From assembly GCA_963697455.1 (NCBI GenBank), contig CAVOOI010000034.1:62001-126000 (forward strand): 64,000 nucleotides of DNA, in the 5' to 3' direction. Made by a program: the position numbers and the translations under genes. This document shows, piece by piece, positions 52,615 to 61,472 of the stretch. The notes under the pieces were generated by a model. That model did not search any database, was not told the DNA's origin, and saw only the letters and a list, made by a program, of their open reading frames with translations. The stretch comes from JAFEDN01 sp963697455. Lineage in GTDB: Bacteria; Pseudomonadota; Gammaproteobacteria; Coxiellales; Coxiellaceae. Numbering within the stretch: the stretch's first letter is position 1; the number at the start of each line of letters is the position of its first letter.

Positions 52615-54173
52615 AATATTTAATGGATATGTTTTTTAAAAAAAGGATTTTAGTTCTAATTGCCGGTATTTTTTTAGGCGGCTGTGCAGTAGGCCCTAAT
52701 TTCCATCCGCTCTTACCGCCACAAACCAACCGTTACACCGAAAAACCGATTCCACAAAAAACGGTCAGCGCACCCTCCCCTGGGGGAAAATCGCAACAGC
52801 TAATTTATGGGCGAGATATTCCTGCTGAATGGTGGGTGCTATTCCATTCGCCGAGTTTAAATCGTTTAATCGTTCAGGGCATTGCCAATAGCCCCAATTT
52901 AGCTGCTGCAGAAGCAGCCTTGCGCGAAGCTGAACAAAATTTACGTGCAGGTGAAGGACAGTTGCTGCCCAACATTGGATTGCAGGCTTCAGGCGCCAGG
53001 GAACGAATTTCCCAAGCGTCATTTGGCGCTCCGGCAAGCTTCGGTAACAGCACATTTAATCTTTACAATGTGGCATTCAATGTTTCGTATGTGCTAGACG
53101 TGTTTGGTGGAATCCGCCGGCAAATTGAAGCGTTGGGCGCACAGGTGGATTATCAGCACTTTCAAGTAGAAGCGGCTTACTTAACCTTAGCCGCTAATAT
53201 TGTTACCACTGCCATTACCGAAGCGTCGTTGCGCGAACAAATTGCAGCAACGTATGACTTGATCCATGATCAGCAGCAACTGTTAATCATTTTGCGCAAG
53301 CAATTAAAACTGGGAGGTATTCCAGGCGCTAATGTGCTGGCACAAACCACTCAGTTAGAGCAAACGATCGCCACCTTGCCTCCCTTACAAAAAAGCTTTG
53401 CGCAGAACCGCGATGCACTGGCAGCCCTGGTAGGCGGTTTGCCTAGCCAGAGTCATTTGCCTCAATTTTATTTATCAGAATTGAATTTACCCACGCGTCT
53501 CCCTTTGAGTTTACCATCAGCTTTAGTAGAGCAGCGGCCTGATATTCAAGCTGCAGAAGCCTTGCTCCACGTAGCAAGCGCACAGGTTGGTGTGGCCACC
53601 GCAAATTTATTACCGCAAATCACGCTAACCGGTTCGTATGGTTGGACAGCGACGATGCTGTCGAATCTGATTAGCCCAGCCAACAATGTATGGAGCTATG
53701 GAGTTGGACTGATGCAACCGCTTTTTCAAGGCGGCGCTTTAATGGCCAAACGCCGCGCCGCCATTGCAGCTTATGACCAGGCTGCTGCGCAATACCGGCA
53801 GACTGTGGTGCTCGCTTTTCAAAATGTTGCCGATGCATTAAACGCTATAGAAATCGACGCCAAAACTTTACGCGCGCAAGCCCAAGCGGAAAATTCAGCC
53901 CATGCCAGTTTTATCATCTCGCGTAATCAATATAAATTAGGCGGAATCAGTTATTTAACTTTGTTGAATGCCCAATTTCAATACCAGCAAACCCGCATTG
54001 CCCGAATCAAAGCTGAAGCAGCCCGGTATGCTGATACTGCTGCACTCTTTCAGGCTTTGGGAGGCGGTTGGTGGCAAGGATGTTTAATTCCAGCGCCCAG
54101 CAATTCTCGGCGAAGCCGAGAATTGCTTCCTGATTTATATCCTGCGCTCGGCAGAGCCGATGCTCGGAATTAA
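52611..54173 (+). CDS. Efflux outer-membrane lipoprotein, NodT/OprM family, with altered C-terminus
   Basis: Outer-membrane channel for the RND pump encoded at 55574-59806. 520 aa: lipobox LGGC (Cys near 25) then AVGPNFHPL, two OEP repeats with ANSPNLAAAEAALREAEQNLRAGEG, YVLDVFGGIRRQIEA, LVEQRPDIQAAEALLHVASAQVGVATANLLP and QPLFQGGALMAKR. The family normally ends at ALGGGW; here about 36 extra residues follow, coded by a hairpin repeat and acquired sequence. It overlaps waaA by 4 bp and is cut off from the pump genes by ATPase unit B. Confidence 0.9.
   Translation: MKYLMDMFFKKRILVLIAGIFLGGCAVGPNFHPLLPPQTNRYTEKPIPQKTVSAPSPGGKSQQLIYGRDIPAEWWVLFHSPSLNRLIVQGIANSPNLAAAEAALREAEQNLRAGEGQLLPNIGLQASGARERISQASFGAPASFGNSTFNLYNVAFNVSYVLDVFGGIRRQIEALGAQVDYQHFQVEAAYLTLAANIVTTAITEASLREQIAATYDLIHDQQQLLIILRKQLKLGGIPGANVLAQTTQLEQTIATLPPLQKSFAQNRDALAALVGGLPSQSHLPQFYLSELNLPTRLPLSLPSALVEQRPDIQAAEALLHVASAQVGVATANLLPQITLTGSYGWTATMLSNLISPANNVWSYGVGLMQPLFQGGALMAKRRAAIAAYDQAAAQYRQTVVLAFQNVADALNAIEIDAKTLRAQAQAENSAHASFIISRNQYKLGGISYLTLLNAQFQYQQTRIARIKAEAARYADTAALFQALGGGWWQGCLIPAPSNSRRSRELLPDLYPALGRADARN
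54099..54127 (+). repeat. Perfect hairpin inside the 3' end of the outer-membrane factor gene
   Basis: AGCAATTCTCGGC-GAA-GCCGAGAATTGCT: 13-bp perfect arms, 3-base loop. It begins just after the codons for the natural family C-terminus and so supplies part of the foreign tail. Probably a terminator or a mobile hairpin that captured the reading frame. Confidence 0.7.
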
Positions 54174-54256
54174 GGGGAAGACGCTCCGCTCTCTCCCCCT
54201 TCGGATCCCCGGTGATAGGTTTCGCAGAGGAGTAGTCGCAATCGCTCAAGATTTTA

Positions 54257-54295
54257 TTGACAACATATTGTATGCGTTATAAACTATGACGCATA
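54257..54295 (+). promoter_or_regulatory. Promoter with palindromic operator (unit B)
   Basis: TTGACA (54257-54262) and TAAACT (54280-54285), 17 bp apart (or TATAAA at 54278). A 25-bp palindrome at 54271-54295 (arms TATGCGTnATA and TATnACGCATA, 3-bp centre) covers the -10 region, 22 bp before the ATPase ATG. Autorepression is likely by analogy with the other units. Confidence 0.65.
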
Positions 54296-54316
54296 TATTA
54301 TATCATTGAGATCGTT

Positions 54317-55423
54317 ATGGACTATTTCCCACTCTCTTTAGCTTTAGGCAAGGCTTTTTGTAATAGAAAAACTGAACTAAAGGTTTTAAAACACAACGTA
54401 TTGGAATCCAGGCCGGCCCTGATTGTATCGCCGCGCCGTTATGGAAAAACCAGCTTGGTCATTAATACCATCACTCAGCTTAAACTTAAACATACAACAT
54501 TTGATTTTCTTTCCGCGATAAATGAAAATGATATCGAAAAAATTATTTTAAGAGGTACTGGCAACTTAATTGGAAAGATTGAACGAGGACCAAGGAAGGC
54601 ATTGAAAGTCGCAACAGATTTATTTTCTGGTCTCAATATTAAATTGAGCATCGATAAATTAGGTCTATCCATTGAAATTAATAAAAAATCCCACGACCCT
54701 GCTACCAATATTTTAAATATATTAGAACGTATTGAGAAGTTATCGACAAAATATAACGAAAAATTGGTTCTTTTTTTTGATGAATTTCAACGTGTTTATG
54801 AAGTCTCAAAGAATCAAGCTATTGAAAGCGTTATCCGTCAAATTGCACAGGCATCACATAGCTTATCTTTTGTCTTTTCCGGAAGCAATCGCCATTTGTT
54901 GCACCAAATGTTCAATGATAGAAATAGACCATTTTATAAATTATGTGATCGCATGACACTTGATCGGATCAATGAAAATGAATATGAGATATATATACAA
55001 GAAGTAGCAAAAAAAACCTGGAATGAAACTCTTGATTCAAGAATCATAGAAAATATTTTTTCCTGCACGGAGCGCCATCCTTATTACCTTAATTTGTTAT
55101 GCTCGAGGTTGTGGATGAGAAAGAAAATATCCGCAGAAGATGTTATTGAAATATGGCAAAACTATACTCTTGAGGAACGATCTCAAGTAGGAACTGAATT
55201 AGATTTATTGAGTAACAGTCAAAAAAAATTGCTAATCGCACTAGCAAGATGCGGAGGCACCGCCGCACCCAGAAGTAGTGATTTTGAAATAATCTCAGGA
55301 ATGCCCGGCGCTACTATCACGCAAGCTTTAAAATTTCTTGAAAAAAAAGATTACATTTTTAAAGATAAGTCAGGAAAATATTCAATATTAGATCCTATGT
55401 TCAAAGCTGTATTATCAGAGTAA
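54317..55423 (+). CDS. Solitary AAA ATPase with winged-helix C-terminus (unit B)
   Basis: 368 aa, COG1672-like ATPase. Walker A SPRRYGKTSL (38-47), Walker B LVLFFDEFQRV (150-160), sensor FVFSGSNRHL (about 186-195). C-terminal region (about 295-368) looks like a winged helix (LLIALARCGGTAAP...ITQALKFLEKKDYIFKDKSGKYSILDPMF). No PD-(D/E)xK domain is evident. Intact. AT-rich, Lys/Asn/Ile-rich codons contrast with flanking efflux genes, suggesting transfer. It interrupts an outer-membrane factor-adaptor-pump gene series. Function of the family is not established. Confidence 0.85.
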   Translation: MDYFPLSLALGKAFCNRKTELKVLKHNVLESRPALIVSPRRYGKTSLVINTITQLKLKHTTFDFLSAINENDIEKIILRGTGNLIGKIERGPRKALKVATDLFSGLNIKLSIDKLGLSIEINKKSHDPATNILNILERIEKLSTKYNEKLVLFFDEFQRVYEVSKNQAIESVIRQIAQASHSLSFVFSGSNRHLLHQMFNDRNRPFYKLCDRMTLDRINENEYEIYIQEVAKKTWNETLDSRIIENIFSCTERHPYYLNLLCSRLWMRKKISAEDVIEIWQNYTLEERSQVGTELDLLSNSQKKLLIALARCGGTAAPRSSDFEIISGMPGATITQALKFLEKKDYIFKDKSGKYSILDPMFKAVLSE

Positions 55424-55444
55424 AATAGCAGGATCCTTAACTTA

Positions 55445-55514
55445 ATGACGTTGTCCTGTCAGGCGGCGGATGGCCTTCGTTCCCGAGCCGTAGTTGAGTT
55501 ATAGTGAACGTCAT
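55445..55514. repeat. Short inverted-repeat element after unit B
   Basis: ATGACGTT (55445-55452) and AACGTCAT (55507-55514) bound 70 bp of GC-rich, non-coding sequence between unit B and the adaptor gene. It could be a decayed MITE or the right boundary of the inserted unit. Low certainty. Confidence 0.3.
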
Positions 55515-55573
55515 AAAATCCAGTGGACATGAAGGGATAATTTTACTAATCTAGCTTCAGGAGAAAGACAAGC

Positions 55574-56725
55574 ATGGCGAAAGGGATTGCTCAGCGCATG
55601 ATAATCATGATTATTGCGGTCATTATTTTATTTGGCGCAGTTTTTGCATACAAATTCTGGAAGATTCATAACGCCCAAAAAGCAATGCAGGCGCATGCCG
55701 TGCCGGCGGTTACCGTTTCGTCCACCAGGGCGGCTTATCATGAATGGCCTCAACAATTGCAAGCGACCGGTAGTTTTAGCGCCGTGCTTGGAACCGACGT
55801 GACTAGCGAAATCGCCGGCTTGGTGCGATATGTGAATTTTGAGCACGGGAAAATCGTTAAAAAAGATGATTTACTGGTTGAATTAAATCCCGATACAGAA
55901 GTTGCGACCCTGCAAGTTTATGCAGCCCAAACTGAATTAGCTAAAATTACTTATGCGCGTGATTTGGCCCAATATGCCGCACAGGCTGTCAGTAAACAAC
56001 AACTAGACACCGATTTGGCGAATGTGAGAGTGGGCCAGTCGCAAATGGCTGAACAACAATCCATCATCGCCAAAAAAATGATCCGCGCGCCGTTCTCTGG
56101 GCGTTTAGGTATTTCCACTGTCAATCCTGGCGATTATATTAGTCCGGGCACTAAAATTGTCACTATACAAGCGTTAGACCCGATTTATATAGAATTTACA
56201 GTGCCGCAACAAAACTTGCCACAAGTGAGCGTTGGGCAAATGATCAGCTTGACCACCAATGTTTTCCCTAAGCAGATATTTACTGGAAAAATTAATACGG
56301 TGAATCCCATAGTGGATAATACTACCCGTAATGTGTCTATCGAAGCGATTTTACAAAATCCTCAAAAAGTATTATTACCCGGGATTTTTGCAGATGTTAC
56401 CGTAACCGTAGGCGCGCCGAAGAAATTATTAACTTTGCCGATCAGCGCGATCAGTTTTAATCCTTATGGCCAGATTGTGTATATCATCAAGGATAGCGGC
56501 AAGAAAGATACGCAAGGCAAGCCTATTTTAACGGTTACTCAATCTTTCGTGAAAGTAGGTGAATCGCGCGGCGATCAAATTGTAGTAACTTCTGGCTTAA
56601 AATCCGGCGATCAAGTCGTCACCAGCGGCCAATTAAAATTGCGGAATGGCAGCCAAGTCGTCATCAATAATAAAATCACCCCCAGTGATAATCCTAATCC
56701 GCAGGTTGGCAATGAGCAATTATAG
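55574..56725 (+). CDS. RND efflux periplasmic adaptor (membrane-fusion protein)
   Basis: 383 aa. N-terminal membrane anchor (IIMIIAVIILFGAVFAYKFW), barrel-sandwich/lipoyl halves (VTSEIAGLVRYVNFEHGKIVKKDDLLVELNPDTE; IRAPFSGRLGISTVNPGDYISPGTKIVTIQ), a short helical hairpin between them, and beta-barrel and membrane-proximal domains to the end. MexC/AcrA-type HlyD family. Its TAG directly abuts the ATG of the pump gene. Confidence 0.93.
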   Translation: MAKGIAQRMIIMIIAVIILFGAVFAYKFWKIHNAQKAMQAHAVPAVTVSSTRAAYHEWPQQLQATGSFSAVLGTDVTSEIAGLVRYVNFEHGKIVKKDDLLVELNPDTEVATLQVYAAQTELAKITYARDLAQYAAQAVSKQQLDTDLANVRVGQSQMAEQQSIIAKKMIRAPFSGRLGISTVNPGDYISPGTKIVTIQALDPIYIEFTVPQQNLPQVSVGQMISLTTNVFPKQIFTGKINTVNPIVDNTTRNVSIEAILQNPQKVLLPGIFADVTVTVGAPKKLLTLPISAISFNPYGQIVYIIKDSGKKDTQGKPILTVTQSFVKVGESRGDQIVVTSGLKSGDQVVTSGQLKLRNGSQVVINNKITPSDNPNPQVGNEQL

Positions 56726-59700
56726 ATGAAAATAACCGATATATTTATTCGCCGTCCGGTATTGGCAACCGTAGTCAGTTTATTGATTTTAGTGTTGGGT
56801 TTACGTTCGGTAGGGCTGTTGCCGATTCGTCAATTTCCTTTTACTGAAAATGCAATCATCACCGTCACCACTTATTATATCGGCGCAGATCCTGGCGTCA
56901 TCGCCGGATTTATCACCACGCCTTTAGAAACCTCGATTGCACAAGCCAACGGCATTGACTATATGACCTCAGTCAGCTCGCAAAATGTCAGCACAATTAC
57001 CGTTAATTTGTTGTTGAATTATGATTCCAACGCCGCTTTAAGTGATATCAACAGCAAAATTAATGCCGTCCTTAATCAATTACCCCCAGCTTCTCAACAA
57101 CCCTCATTGAGTATTTCCGTCAGTGAAACTATTGATTCAATGTACATCGCATTTTACAGTGATGTATTAGCCGATAATCAAATCACCGATTACATAATTC
57201 GAGTAGTGCAGCCGAGATTACAAGCCGTCAATGGTGTGCAAAAAGCTGAGGTACTGGGGCAACAAATATTTGCGATGAGAATCTGGTTGGATCCCTTAAA
57301 AATGTCTGCATTAGGTGTCACTGCCGCGGATATTTCTAAAGCTTTAGCAGCAAATGATTTTATTTCCGCGGCTGGGCGCACCGACGGCAATATGATTACC
57401 ATTAATCTCACCGCCACTACCGGACTACATTCGGTAAAACAATTTGAAGATCTAATAGTTAAAGCTAATGGTAATGCCATTGTGCGGATCAAAGACGTTG
57501 CTACCGTGACCATGGGTGCGCAGAATTACAATACCGCGGTTAGCTTCGATACCAAGGATGCAGTATATATAGGCATTCAAGTAGCCCCAAAGGCCAACCT
57601 GCTGACCGTCATTAACCAAATTAAAAAAATCTACCCCTCCATCCAGCAGCAATTACCACAAGGTTTAAAGAGTAATATTGTTTACGATGCTACTGCTTAT
57701 GTACACAGTTCTATAAAAGAAGTCGTAAAATCATTAGTAGAGGCATTAATAATAGTAACCATCGTTATTTTTTTATTTTTGGGTTCCATTCGCTCGGTGA
57801 TTATTCCTTCGATTACTATTCCGCTATCGCTCATCGGTGCTTTTTTCATCATGTTGATTTTTCATTTCTCGATTAATTTATTAAGTCTGTTGGCATTAGT
57901 GCTAGCGATTGGTTTAGTGGTGGATGATGCGATTATCGTAGTAGAAAACGTTGAACGGCATATTGAGGAGGGCATGAAACCGGTGGAAGCGGCTATTCGC
58001 GGCGCGCGCGAGTTAACCAATCCGATTCTCGCCATCACTGTAGTATTGATTGCGGTTTACTTACCGATTGGTTTTATGGGCGGATTGACCGGCGCGTTAT
58101 TTACCGAATTTGCATTTACGCTAGCGGGATCAGTCACTATATCGGCCATTATCGCCTTGACGTTATCACCGATGATGTGTTCAAAAATGCTTAAACCAAA
58201 AACCCATCATGATCGTAAAAATAGATTTATGCTATTTTTAGACCATCAATTCGAGCGCTTGCGCATTGGGTATGGGAAACAGTTACATCGTTCATTGGAT
58301 TTTTTGCCAGTCACTTTTGTATTTGCGATTTTAATTCTGGGTTCAATTTACTTTCTATACGTCACATCAAAATCAGAGTTGGCGCCAATGGAAGATCAGG
58401 GAGTTATTATTTCTCAGCTCATAGCGTCGCCAAATGCTTCGTTAACCCAAACTAGGATGTTTTCCCAACCCATGGCGAAAAATTTTCTGGCCTGGCCGGA
58501 AGTGGCGCATACTTTTGAACTGTATGGGTCCAGTGGTTTTAATACCAGCATCGTTGGCGGAGTGCTGAAACCTTGGGATCAACGAACTCAAACTGAAATG
58601 GCGATGGTTCCACATGCGCAACAACAAGTGAATAATATTTCCGGAGTTAAGGGTGCGGCGTTCGAGTTGCCACCATTGCCGGGTGGCGGCCAGGGATTGC
58701 CGGTGCAATTTGTGATTCAAACCGCAGATCCGTTTGTATCGTTAAACGAGGTCGCACAAAATATTATCCAGGAAGCTTGGAAAAGTGGCCAATTTTTATA
58801 TTTAGATAGCGACCTTAAAATTGATAAACAGCAAGTGACTATTGATCTCGATCGTGACAAAATTTCGCAAATGGGCCTCACTATGCAAGATGTAGGCGAT
58901 GTGTTGGCTTCCAGTCTCAGTGAAAATTATATTAACTATTTCAATTTAGACGGACGTTCTTATCAAGTCATTCCAGAGAACGTCCGTATGCAACGTTTGA
59001 ATTTCAATCAGCTATTAAATTACTACATTAGAACGAATCAGGGCATGGTCCCCCTATCTACGATGGTGAAATTTAAAAGTGAAGTGGTTCCTGAAACCTT
59101 GAATCATTTTCAGCAGCTTAATTCTGCGACCATTTCCGCGATTATGGCCCCTGGGATTACCCAAGGCCAAGCCTTAAATACGTTAAACGCGATTGCTAAG
59201 AGAGTCATGTCTGCGGATTATTTTGTTAATTATGCTTCACAATCCCGCCAGTATATTCAGGAAGGTACCGCGTTGGTGGTGACTTTTTTCTTTGCTTTAA
59301 TCGTCATTTATTTAGCATTAGCCGCGTTATTTGAAAGTTTTCGTGATCCACTGATTGTGATGATCAGTGTGCCGATGTCTATTTGCGGAGCGATGATTTT
59401 TGTCTGTATGGGAATCGGCGGGGCCAGTTTAAATATTTATACTGAAGTAGGATTAGTCACTTTAATCGGATTAATCAGCAAGCACGGCATTTTAATCGTT
59501 CAATTCGCGAATGACACCCAATTAGAAGGCAAATCTAAGCGTGAAGCGGTGGAAATAGCCGCCGGAATTCGGTTACGCCCCATTTTAATGACCACCGCAG
59601 CCATGGTGCTGGGAGTTATCCCATTAATTACCGCCACCGGCGCAGGCGCGGTAAGCCGCTATAATATTGGCTTAGTCATCGCCACCGGCATTGCCATCGG

Positions 59701-59806
59701 CACATTATTTACCTTATTCGTAGTCCCGGCTATGTACTTGCTGTTAGCTGATGATATTCGTCCAAAAGAAGTAGATGATAAAGCCACCCCGGCGCTGATT
59801 CCATAA
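56726..59806 (+). CDS. RND multidrug efflux pump, HAE1 family
   Basis: Inner-membrane proton-driven exporter, 1026 aa. Marks: FIRRPVLATVVSLLILVLG start, TM2-3 with IPLSLIGAFFIMLIF, TM4 proton-relay Asp pair in GLVVDDAIIVVENVERHIEEG, TM5 GFMGGLTGALFTEFAFT, two porter domains, and the closing RLRPILMTTAAMVLGVIPL. Substrates unknown. It forms a unit with the adaptor gene; the outer-membrane factor gene is separated by unit B. Its last ~150 bp recur in degenerate form at 61145. Confidence 0.95.
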   Translation: MKITDIFIRRPVLATVVSLLILVLGLRSVGLLPIRQFPFTENAIITVTTYYIGADPGVIAGFITTPLETSIAQANGIDYMTSVSSQNVSTITVNLLLNYDSNAALSDINSKINAVLNQLPPASQQPSLSISVSETIDSMYIAFYSDVLADNQITDYIIRVVQPRLQAVNGVQKAEVLGQQIFAMRIWLDPLKMSALGVTAADISKALAANDFISAAGRTDGNMITINLTATTGLHSVKQFEDLIVKANGNAIVRIKDVATVTMGAQNYNTAVSFDTKDAVYIGIQVAPKANLLTVINQIKKIYPSIQQQLPQGLKSNIVYDATAYVHSSIKEVVKSLVEALIIVTIVIFLFLGSIRSVIIPSITIPLSLIGAFFIMLIFHFSINLLSLLALVLAIGLVVDDAIIVVENVERHIEEGMKPVEAAIRGARELTNPILAITVVLIAVYLPIGFMGGLTGALFTEFAFTLAGSVTISAIIALTLSPMMCSKMLKPKTHHDRKNRFMLFLDHQFERLRIGYGKQLHRSLDFLPVTFVFAILILGSIYFLYVTSKSELAPMEDQGVIISQLIASPNASLTQTRMFSQPMAKNFLAWPEVAHTFELYGSSGFNTSIVGGVLKPWDQRTQTEMAMVPHAQQQVNNISGVKGAAFELPPLPGGGQGLPVQFVIQTADPFVSLNEVAQNIIQEAWKSGQFLYLDSDLKIDKQQVTIDLDRDKISQMGLTMQDVGDVLASSLSENYINYFNLDGRSYQVIPENVRMQRLNFNQLLNYYIRTNQGMVPLSTMVKFKSEVVPETLNHFQQLNSATISAIMAPGITQGQALNTLNAIAKRVMSADYFVNYASQSRQYIQEGTALVVTFFFALIVIYLALAALFESFRDPLIVMISVPMSICGAMIFVCMGIGGASLNIYTEVGLVTLIGLISKHGILIVQFANDTQLEGKSKREAVEIAAGIRLRPILMTTAAMVLGVIPLITATGAGAVSRYNIGLVIATGIAIGTLFTLFVVPAMYLLLADDIRPKEVDDKATPALIP

Positions 59807-59822
59807 CCATTATATGTCGTTT

Positions 59823-59888
59823 CTGACTATTATAAACAGTACTTTATTTTAGTCTTGACTATTCTAAATTATAGTTTATAATAGTCAG
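59823..59888 (+). promoter_or_regulatory. Promoter with 15-bp inverted repeat (unit C)
   Basis: CTGACTATTATAAAC (59823-59837) and GTTTATAATAGTCAG (59874-59888) are perfect inverted copies; a third, near-identical direct copy TGACTATTCTAAA is at 59856-59868. TTGACT (59855) and TATAAT (59877-59882) are 16 bp apart. The -10 lies inside the right arm and transcription would start at the ATG (59890), with no ribosome-binding site: a leaderless message with overlapping operator. Confidence 0.75.
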
Positions 59889-59889
59889 T

Positions 59890-61090
59890 ATGAAAAGAAT
59901 TTATTTACCCGTTATCGCTCATCATTTAACTCATTATCGGCAAATGGTATTTCTGACTGGGCCAAGACAAGTGGGCAAGACGACATTGAGCAAGCAATGT
60001 CTTCAAGATTATCAATACATTTATCTCAATTGGGATAATATTCGTGATAAGGCTTTGATCTTAGCTGGTATGGAAGCAATTCTGACTAGTTCCTTTGGGG
60101 AAACGGCTGCAGTCCAACCCCGAGCGATTATTTTTGATGAGATTCATAAATACCGACAATGGAAAACTCTGCTTAAAGGCTATTTTGATAGTTATGGCGA
60201 TAAAATTCATTTCATAGTTACCGGTAGCGCTAAGCTAAATGTGTATCGACGCGGGGGCGATAGCATGATGGGGCGATATTTTAATTATCGCATTCATCCT
60301 TTGTCAGTGAGGGAGTGCATTGGCGGTTTGAACTCCGCACTTGAAATTCAACCGCCGGAATTCTTAAATGATTTTTTGTGGAATAATTTACTAAAATGGG
60401 GGGGATTTCCAGAACCCTTGTTAGCTGCGGAAGATATTTTTTATCAACGATGGCAAAATCTGAAACAAGAGCAACTTTTCCAAGAGGATTTACGTGAATT
60501 AACTGAAATTCATGATATAGGGCGTTTAGAATTGCTCGCACATTTTATTAGCTGAACAGGTGAATGGCGTCATCGTTTATAGCGAATTAGCCAAAAAAAT
60601 TCGTGTTTCTGAGCCCCGGTAAGAAAATGGATCGATGTTTTGAAAGCCGTATACTACTGTTTTACCATCAAACCCTGGTCCAAGAAAATAAGCGTTCTTT
60701 AATTAAAGAGCCGAAAGTGTATCTTTGTCATTGGTCAACCAAGTACAATCCTTATCTGCGCGAATTGAAAATTTAGCGGCAAGCCATTTATTAAAAGCCA
60801 CGCATTGGTGGACAGATTTAGGTTTGGGTAAATATGAATTATTTTACTTTACGCGACAAAGAAAAACGCGAAGTAGATTTCTTAATCGTTAAAAACGGCA
60901 AGCCCTGGTTCGCGGTTAAAATAAGAGCCATGCTAACCAACATGTTAGCCCGCATCTAAAATATTTTCATCACCAGTTGAAAATACCCCGCGCTCTCCAA
61001 GTTATTTATGATATGCCCTACCAAGAGCTTGATTGTTTTACTCTAGAAAAACCTTTGCTGGTCCCCCTGGTACTTTTTTATCTCAATTAG
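59890..61090 (+). pseudogene. Broken AAA_14/DUF4143 ATPase (unit C)
   Basis: The first 221 residues are open: Walker A GPRQVGKTT (24-32), Walker B AIIFDEIHKY (79-88), VTGSAKLNVYRRGGDSMMGRYF and SVRECIGG, the COG1373 ATPase pattern. After the TGA at 60555 homology goes on in other frames: VNGVIVYSELAKKIRVS, WIDVLKAVYYCF, LIKEPKVYLCHWST, NYFTLRDKEKREVDFLIVKNG and LKYFHHQLKIPRALQVIYDMPY to 61090. Several frameshifts are needed, and the nuclease-like EVDFLI...K site has lost its acidic residue. A decaying copy, not a single sequencing error. Confidence 0.85.
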
Positions 61091-61144
61091 TATAAATATA
61101 ACGCCGCTCTCACTCTGTTAAAGTAATTTTACTGCCAGTTATTT

Positions 61145-61285
61145 GCGGTAAGCCGCTATAATATTGGGTTAGTCATCGCCACCGGCACATTCTTTACCTT
61201 GTTTGTAGTACCAGCCATGTATACCTGTTGGCTGATAATATTCGTCCAAAAGAGGTAGATGATAAAGCCACCCCGGTGCTGATTC
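61145..61285 (+). repeat. Degenerate copy of the RND gene 3' end
   Basis: About 140 bp parallel to 59648-59801 (GCGGTAAGCCGCTATAATAT... to AAAGCCACCCCGG.GCTGATTC), with a 12-bp deletion, other small indels and about ten substitutions. Non-coding here. Together with the intact end it brackets unit C as diverged direct repeats, or is what remains of a second RND gene. Confidence 0.85.
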
Positions 61286-61299
61286 AGGATTGGTAAGTG

Positions 61300-61460
61300 A
61301 TATGGAAATATCGCAGCGATCTTTCCATATTGACAATTATGCACTGAATTGCGGAATTGTCGAGATAATTCCGCAATAGGTTGCGGTTTTGTCGCCTAAA
61401 TGCATAATGTTATAATAGAGTATAACAAATTCTTAATTTTTGTTATAACCCAATATAACA
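61300..61460 (+). promoter_or_regulatory. Cluster of palindromes without a gene (relic operators)
   Basis: The 61091-61472 gap holds no gene. Besides the RND fragment it contains three different dyads: ATATGGAAA-t-ATCGC-a-GCGAT-c-TTTCCATAT (61300-61330); ATTGCGGAATT-N8-AATTCCGCAAT (61348-61377); and TGTTATA-N6-TATAACA twice (61408-61427, 61441-61460). TTGTCG (61389) and TATAAT (61411) give a plus-strand promoter in the first copy, but it leads only into the 3' end of tolC. This resembles the operators of the ATPase units. Confidence 0.6.
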
Positions 61461-61472
61461 GGAAAATTATTT

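Noticed and set aside
54174..54256. Direct repeats flanking ATPase unit B like those of unit A
   Set aside because: Comparing the sequence on both sides of unit B by eye gave no repeat longer than chance; only the small inverted repeat at 55445-55514 was found.
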